From positions 1-36,333 of the forward strand of contig NZ_JACXWX010000048.1 in NCBI RefSeq assembly GCF_014764505.1: a stretch of DNA of 36,333 nt, given 5' to 3'. Origin of the DNA: Phormidium tenue FACHB-886. GTDB taxonomy: Bacteria; Cyanobacteriota; Cyanobacteriia; Elainellales; Elainellaceae. Each line of letters opens with the position of its first letter. The first letter of the stretch is position 1. The translations under genes were made by a program, and so were the position numbers. The notes beneath the pieces were generated by a model that was not told the DNA's origin, ran no database searches, and was given only the letters and a program-made list of their open reading frames with translations. Positions 32,375 through 36,333 of this stretch are shown here, piece by piece.

Positions 32375-33481
32375 ATGCTACGAGCTAAAATTTTGAACCT
32401 TGAAACTGATGAGTTTCGCAGAACTATTTTATCGCCAGAATCTAATCCTCACAAGGAATGTATTATTGGGCGGCATCCCAACTGTGACATAGTTCTAGAC
32501 AGCCCTGAAGTGAGCCGGTATCACGCCAAAATTGTTTTTCAGAATGGGGACTATCTGCTAAATGACTTGAACAGCACAGATGGTTGCCGTCTGAATAAAC
32601 AAGCAGTTCGATTGAACGAAGACTATGTTTTGGAGGAAGAAGATGCAATCTATATTGGGACGTTCCTATTTCTAATTGAAGAAATTGAAGTATCTTCAGA
32701 AGAAGGTAAGTTCAATGGATACAACCTAAAGTTTTTTACTTCATCGTTCGCTTCAACGCTTAGCTGCGTTAGAACAATTGCTGAAGCACCAGACATCAAA
32801 ACTTTCAGTTTCATACTAGAACCTGCTGTATTTTTTCCTTATAAGCCAGGGCAGTTTCTTCCGGTGTGTATAGAAGCTGGTGATCGATCAGTATCCTGCT
32901 TGTGTCCCATCTCTTCATCCCCAACGCGACCTTTATTAGAAGTCACCTTTCACCGATCTTCTGCTTTTGATTCTTCTAAAGGAGAGCTTGAGTTAGTATC
33001 AGACTATTTCTTTGAGCAGATCGATGTTGGTGCTGAGCTGAAATCTTTCAGCAAGCCCCAGGGACTATTTACCTGCTTTCCCGACCCGCCTCAAAAAATT
33101 CTATTTATTTCGTCTGAGTTCGGTATCGTTCCGATCATCTCGATGCTGCGCTGGATCTATGACACTGCTATCCCTTGCGATATAACGCTGATCCACAGCA
33201 TTCATACGCCCCAGAATATGCCGTTTAAAGAAGAGCTGGGGTTTATGTCAACGTATCTGCCCAATTTTAGAATCATGATTACGGCAACCCAGCCGCAGAG
33301 TAGCCACCCTTTGCTGGGATGGAATGGTGAAATTACTTTAGATCTGTTAGCCACCATTGTTCCTGATTTGAATGAGCGGGTTACCTATCTGTGTGGGTCA
33401 GGCGATTTTGTTCAGACGGTTAAAGGCATTCTGCATCAGCTGAATTTTCCGATGGAAAATTGCTACGAGGAAATTTTCTAG
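32375..33481 (+). CDS. FHA domain fused to a ferredoxin-reductase-like FAD/NAD(P) domain
   Basis: A 368-residue fusion. Residues 1-105 form a forkhead-associated domain (GRHPNCDIVLDSPEVSRYHA at 33-52), which binds phosphothreonine. Residues 120-368 resemble ferredoxin-NADP reductase folds: FFPYKPGQFLPVCIEAGD with the FAD barrel, a degenerate RSVSCLCPISSSP in place of R-x-Y-S, FISSEFGIVPIISMLR as the NAD(P)-binding loop and TYLCGSGDFVQTVKGIL near the end. There is no C-terminal 2Fe-2S ferredoxin domain. The pairing suggests phospho-dependent recruitment of a redox enzyme. ATG 32375, 104 bases after the carbonic anhydrase. Confidence 0.83.
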   Translation: MLRAKILNLETDEFRRTILSPESNPHKECIIGRHPNCDIVLDSPEVSRYHAKIVFQNGDYLLNDLNSTDGCRLNKQAVRLNEDYVLEEEDAIYIGTFLFLIEEIEVSSEEGKFNGYNLKFFTSSFASTLSCVRTIAEAPDIKTFSFILEPAVFFPYKPGQFLPVCIEAGDRSVSCLCPISSSPTRPLLEVTFHRSSAFDSSKGELELVSDYFFEQIDVGAELKSFSKPQGLFTCFPDPPQKILFISSEFGIVPIISMLRWIYDTAIPCDITLIHSIHTPQNMPFKEELGFMSTYLPNFRIMITATQPQSSHPLLGWNGEITLDLLATIVPDLNERVTYLCGSGDFVQTVKGILHQLNFPMENCYEEIF

Positions 33482-33730
33482 GTCATAGCCTCACAACCAT
33501 AATGTCAACTTCTTTTGACAATTTCATGCTCCACTATTAAAGAACGCTGACAAAACTCCTTGCTAGACGGCGCTCGCTTCTGCTGCTAATTGCTTCCCCT
33601 GGCGATTGTCCCTTACAATCTCATCGCCAGAAGCACAATTGACAGCACCACAACCACTACAATTAGGATCAACAGAGGCGCATCGTGTAGCGCGTTGAGA
33701 AGGTTTCTATAGGGTGAGTGAGGAGTCAGC
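33482..33730. other. Intergenic region
   Basis: No gene was seen. GAGTGAGGAGTC just before GTG 33731 is the ribosome binding site for the ATP-grasp gene. Confidence 0.35.
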
Positions 33731-35227
33731 GTGCAATTCCAGCAATACAATCCAGGCGATTTTTATGATGAGCTGTTTTTAGCGGAGGGGCAGCCTCGCC
33801 CTGAAGCAAACCTTCTAATAGAGCGAATCAACAGCCTGTCGATCGAAGAACTACAGCAGCGGCAGCAGGCAGCCCAAAATGAACTCTTCAAGCTGGGTGT
33901 CACGTTCAACGTATATGGTGATAACCAGGGAACTGAGCGAATTTTCCCTTTTGATATCATTCCGCGCATCATCCCAATACGCGAATGGCAAGAATTAGAG
34001 AACGGATTGAAGCAGCGAACTGAAGCGCTGAATTTATTTCTGAGCGATATCTACGGCGATCAAAAAATTGTTAAAGATGGCATCCTTCCGGCTGAGCTGG
34101 TGAACTCTGCTACAGGGTTTCTTAAACCTTGCATTGGTTTGAAGCCGCCTCAAGGAATTTGGTGCCATATCACCGGAACCGATCTAGTGCGCGATCGGGA
34201 TGGGCAATGGTACGTTTTGGAAGATAATTTGCGTTGTCCGTCGGGCGTGTCTTATGTGCTGGAAGGACGGCGCGTCATGAAAACTACCTTCCCGTTTGTC
34301 TTTAACCAGATGCAGATTCAACCCGTGGATGACTATGCAGGTCGTCTGCTGGAAGCGTTGCTCAATCTGGCTCCACCCCAAATTCCTAATCCTACGGTAG
34401 TGGTGCTGACCCCTGGAATTTTTAATTCTGCCTATTTTGAGCATTCTTTCCTGGCACAGCAGATGGGCGTGGAACTGGTGGAAGGGCGCGATCTAATCGT
34501 GGTAGACGGCTATTTGCAGATGCGAACTACCAAAGGACTGCAGCGCGTTGACGTGGTGTATCGTCGGATTGACGATGATTTTATCGACCCGCTTGCTTTT
34601 CGCCCTGATTCGATGCTGGGTGTTCCCGGGCTGATGGAGGTCTACCGCGCCGGACGAGTAGCGCTGGCAAATGCACCTGGTACGGGCGTTGCAGATGATA
34701 AAGTGATCTATGCCTATGTGCCGCAGATGATCAAATACTACCTGGGCGAAGAGCAACGCCTGGCTAACGTGCCGACCTATCTCTGCTGGGAAGCCGATCA
34801 GCAGCAGCATGTGCTGGCAAACTTAGACAAGCTGGTGGTGAAAGCGGCAGACGAATCAGGCGGCTACGGCATGCTAGTCGGACCCCATGCCACGCCTGCC
34901 CAGCGTGAAGAATTTGCCGATCGCATCAAAGCCAACCCGCGTAAATACATCGCCCAACCCACCCTCAATCTCTCCCGCGTCCCCACCCTGTTTGCAGACC
35001 ACATTGACGGTTGCCACGTCGATCTACGTCCCTACATCCTCTACGGCAAAGAGATCTACATTAACCCCGGTGGACTCACTCGCGTCGCCCTCAAAAAAGG
35101 CTCCCTCGTTGTCAATTCTTCTCAGGGCGGTGGTAGCAAGGATACTTGGGTAGTAGCAGACGCGTTGCAAACGCAAAGCCAAACACAGGCTCAATCGCAG
35201 GGCCAATCACAAAGCCAATCAGTGTAA
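33731..35227 (+). CDS. Circularly permuted ATP-grasp protein (type 2)
   Basis: A 498-residue protein starting at GTG 33731. Typical phrases are [103 protein letters not shown] and [15 protein letters not shown]. These fit the DUF404/DUF407 permuted ATP-grasp family that is encoded with alpha-E proteins and thought to ligate amino acids or peptides. The end has a short Gln/Ser-repeat tail ([18 protein letters not shown]), unusual and of no known use. The alpha-E gene follows by 30 bases in the same operon. Confidence 0.93.
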   Translation: MQFQQYNPGDFYDELFLAEGQPRPEANLLIERINSLSIEELQQRQQAAQNELFKLGVTFNVYGDNQGTERIFPFDIIPRIIPIREWQELENGLKQRTEALNLFLSDIYGDQKIVKDGILPAELVNSATGFLKPCIGLKPPQGIWCHITGTDLVRDRDGQWYVLEDNLRCPSGVSYVLEGRRVMKTTFPFVFNQMQIQPVDDYAGRLLEALLNLAPPQIPNPTVVVLTPGIFNSAYFEHSFLAQQMGVELVEGRDLIVVDGYLQMRTTKGLQRVDVVYRRIDDDFIDPLAFRPDSMLGVPGLMEVYRAGRVALANAPGTGVADDKVIYAYVPQMIKYYLGEEQRLANVPTYLCWEADQQQHVLANLDKLVVKAADESGGYGMLVGPHATPAQREEFADRIKANPRKYIAQPTLNLSRVPTLFADHIDGCHVDLRPYILYGKEIYINPGGLTRVALKKGSLVVNSSQGGGSKDTWVVADALQTQSQTQAQSQGQSQSQSV

Positions 35228-35257
35228 ACAAACTATATATTTTCTATTAACCTAATC

Positions 35258-36214
35258 ATGCTTAGCCGCGTTGCAAACTCAATATACTGGCTCAATCGCT
35301 ATGTGGAGCGAGCAGAAAATATTGCTCGCTTTGTCGATGTCAACCTAAATCTACTGCTAGATTCGCCGGGCGCAATGACGCAGCAGTGGGAGCCGCTGGT
35401 TCGCACCACAGGCGATCTCTCGCTCTTTAAGGAGCGCTATGGAGAAGCGAGCGCCGACAATGTAATTCAATTTTTGACATTCGACCAAGTATATCCTAAT
35501 TCCATTTTGTCTTGCCTCAAGGCGGCGCGGGAAAATGCCCGATCGATTCGTGAAATCATCTCTTCGGAGATGTGGGAACAAGTTAATTCATTTTATTTAA
35601 TGGTGGACAACGCCTCGCGGCATCAGCATCTGACGCTGAGGCAGCTCCCCCACTTTTTTGCTGAAGTGAAGATGGCAAGTCATCTGTTTGCAGGGGTCAT
35701 GGATGCAACCATGTCGCACAACGAAGGCTGGCACTTTGGGCATATGGGACGGCTGATTGAACGCGCTGATAAAACTGCCCGCATCTTGGATGTGAAATAC
35801 TACATCTTGCTGCCGTCGGTCCGGGATGTGGGGACTGCGCTGGATGAACTCCAGTGGATCGCTCTCTTGAAATCGACCAGCGGCTACGAGATGTATCGCA
35901 AGCGGCAGCGTCGGGTAGCTCCGCAGGGCATTGCCAATTTTTTGATTCTAGATCGAGAGTTTCCCCGCTCGATTCGCTATTGTTTCCAGAGAGCAGAGCG
36001 ATCGCTGCACGAAATCAGCGATACTCCCTCCGGCGCCTGGAGCAATTCGGCAGAGAGAGCCTTGGGTAAAGCCCGAGCAGAGCTGGATTTCATCACGATC
36101 GATGAAATTATTCAGCAGGGGCTGCATGAGTTTCTCGACGATGTGCAGACGCAGCTCAATACCGTCGGGGATAAAATTTTTGAGACTTTCTTTGCGCTAG
36201 AGCCAACGGCATGA
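35258..36214 (+). CDS. Alpha-E domain protein (DUF403)
   Basis: A 318-residue all-helical protein. MLSRVANSIYWLNRYVERAENIARFVDVNLNLLLD is the standard family start, followed by YPNSILSCLKAARENARSIREI and HFGHMGRLIERADKTARILD. It is the regular partner of permuted ATP-grasp proteins, often followed by a transglutaminase-like gene, which may lie beyond the window. The role is unknown but linked to peptide or amide bond formation by context. Confidence 0.93.
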   Translation: MLSRVANSIYWLNRYVERAENIARFVDVNLNLLLDSPGAMTQQWEPLVRTTGDLSLFKERYGEASADNVIQFLTFDQVYPNSILSCLKAARENARSIREIISSEMWEQVNSFYLMVDNASRHQHLTLRQLPHFFAEVKMASHLFAGVMDATMSHNEGWHFGHMGRLIERADKTARILDVKYYILLPSVRDVGTALDELQWIALLKSTSGYEMYRKRQRRVAPQGIANFLILDREFPRSIRYCFQRAERSLHEISDTPSGAWSNSAERALGKARAELDFITIDEIIQQGLHEFLDDVQTQLNTVGDKIFETFFALEPTA

Positions 36215-36333
36215 TTGGAGCTTAATCTAGTACTACAGTTGTAGATTAGCTAGAATAGTTATGTAGTCAGGGACGCAGGCATTTTTGTGACTCTCTCGTA
36301 TCCGTCTGTTCTAGCTACAGGCGTGGCTCCAAT
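36215..36333. other. Trailing sequence
   Basis: No gene starts here that can be supported within the 119 bases remaining. Confidence 0.3.

Overview
The window looks like a cyanobacterial chromosome segment. The HIP1-type octamer GCGATCGC recurs, there is a CofG-type deazaflavin synthase gene, and the cas12k, tracrRNA, array and TnsB set found here is so far known from cyanobacteria. I cannot name the genus. All family calls come from reading the sequence and recalled family motifs; no search was run.

Positions 1 to about 15,200 are accessory and partly decayed. They hold a 5-formyltetrahydrofolate cyclo-ligase-like gene, an integrase remnant, a small ribbon-helix-helix type operon with palindromic operators, a cluster of unrecognised genes containing a broken tandem duplicate, a conflict-system-like pair (a split EACC1-like protein plus a caspase, transmembrane and periplasmic-binding fusion), a DUF421 membrane protein, a broken ISAs1-family insertion sequence, and a 617-residue tyrosine-recombinase-like protein that seems to lack its catalytic tyrosine.

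Positions 15,266 to 21,165 carry the most striking content, the guide-RNA half of a type V-K CRISPR-associated transposon (CAST). An unusually large Cas12k (843 aa) is followed by a tracrRNA with a visible 10-bp long-range helix, a CRISPR array of six good repeats and one decayed repeat, and a delocalised homing unit. The 17-nt homing spacer matches the tRNA-Cys gene at 21,176-21,245 exactly, behind a GTA PAM. A TnsB catalytic-core fragment interrupted by one stop codon, tandem repeats and a transposon end with TnsB-site-like repeats come next. That end lies exactly 60 bp from the PAM. tnsC, tniQ and full-length tnsB are not in the window, and the other transposon end was not found, so the element is either a decayed or defective CAST or a larger one whose far side lies to the left. 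The left accessory region may be its cargo.

From the tRNA rightwards the content looks like ordinary chromosome: a metallophosphoesterase, cofG, two small conserved-looking genes, a site-2 protease with CBS domains, a MerA/Lpd-like flavoprotein with an AraC regulator and a cytochrome-b-like membrane protein, a malate/lactate dehydrogenase-like gene with an ACT-domain protein, a beta-carbonic anhydrase, an FHA and ferredoxin-reductase-like fusion, and a circularly permuted ATP-grasp plus alpha-E pair.
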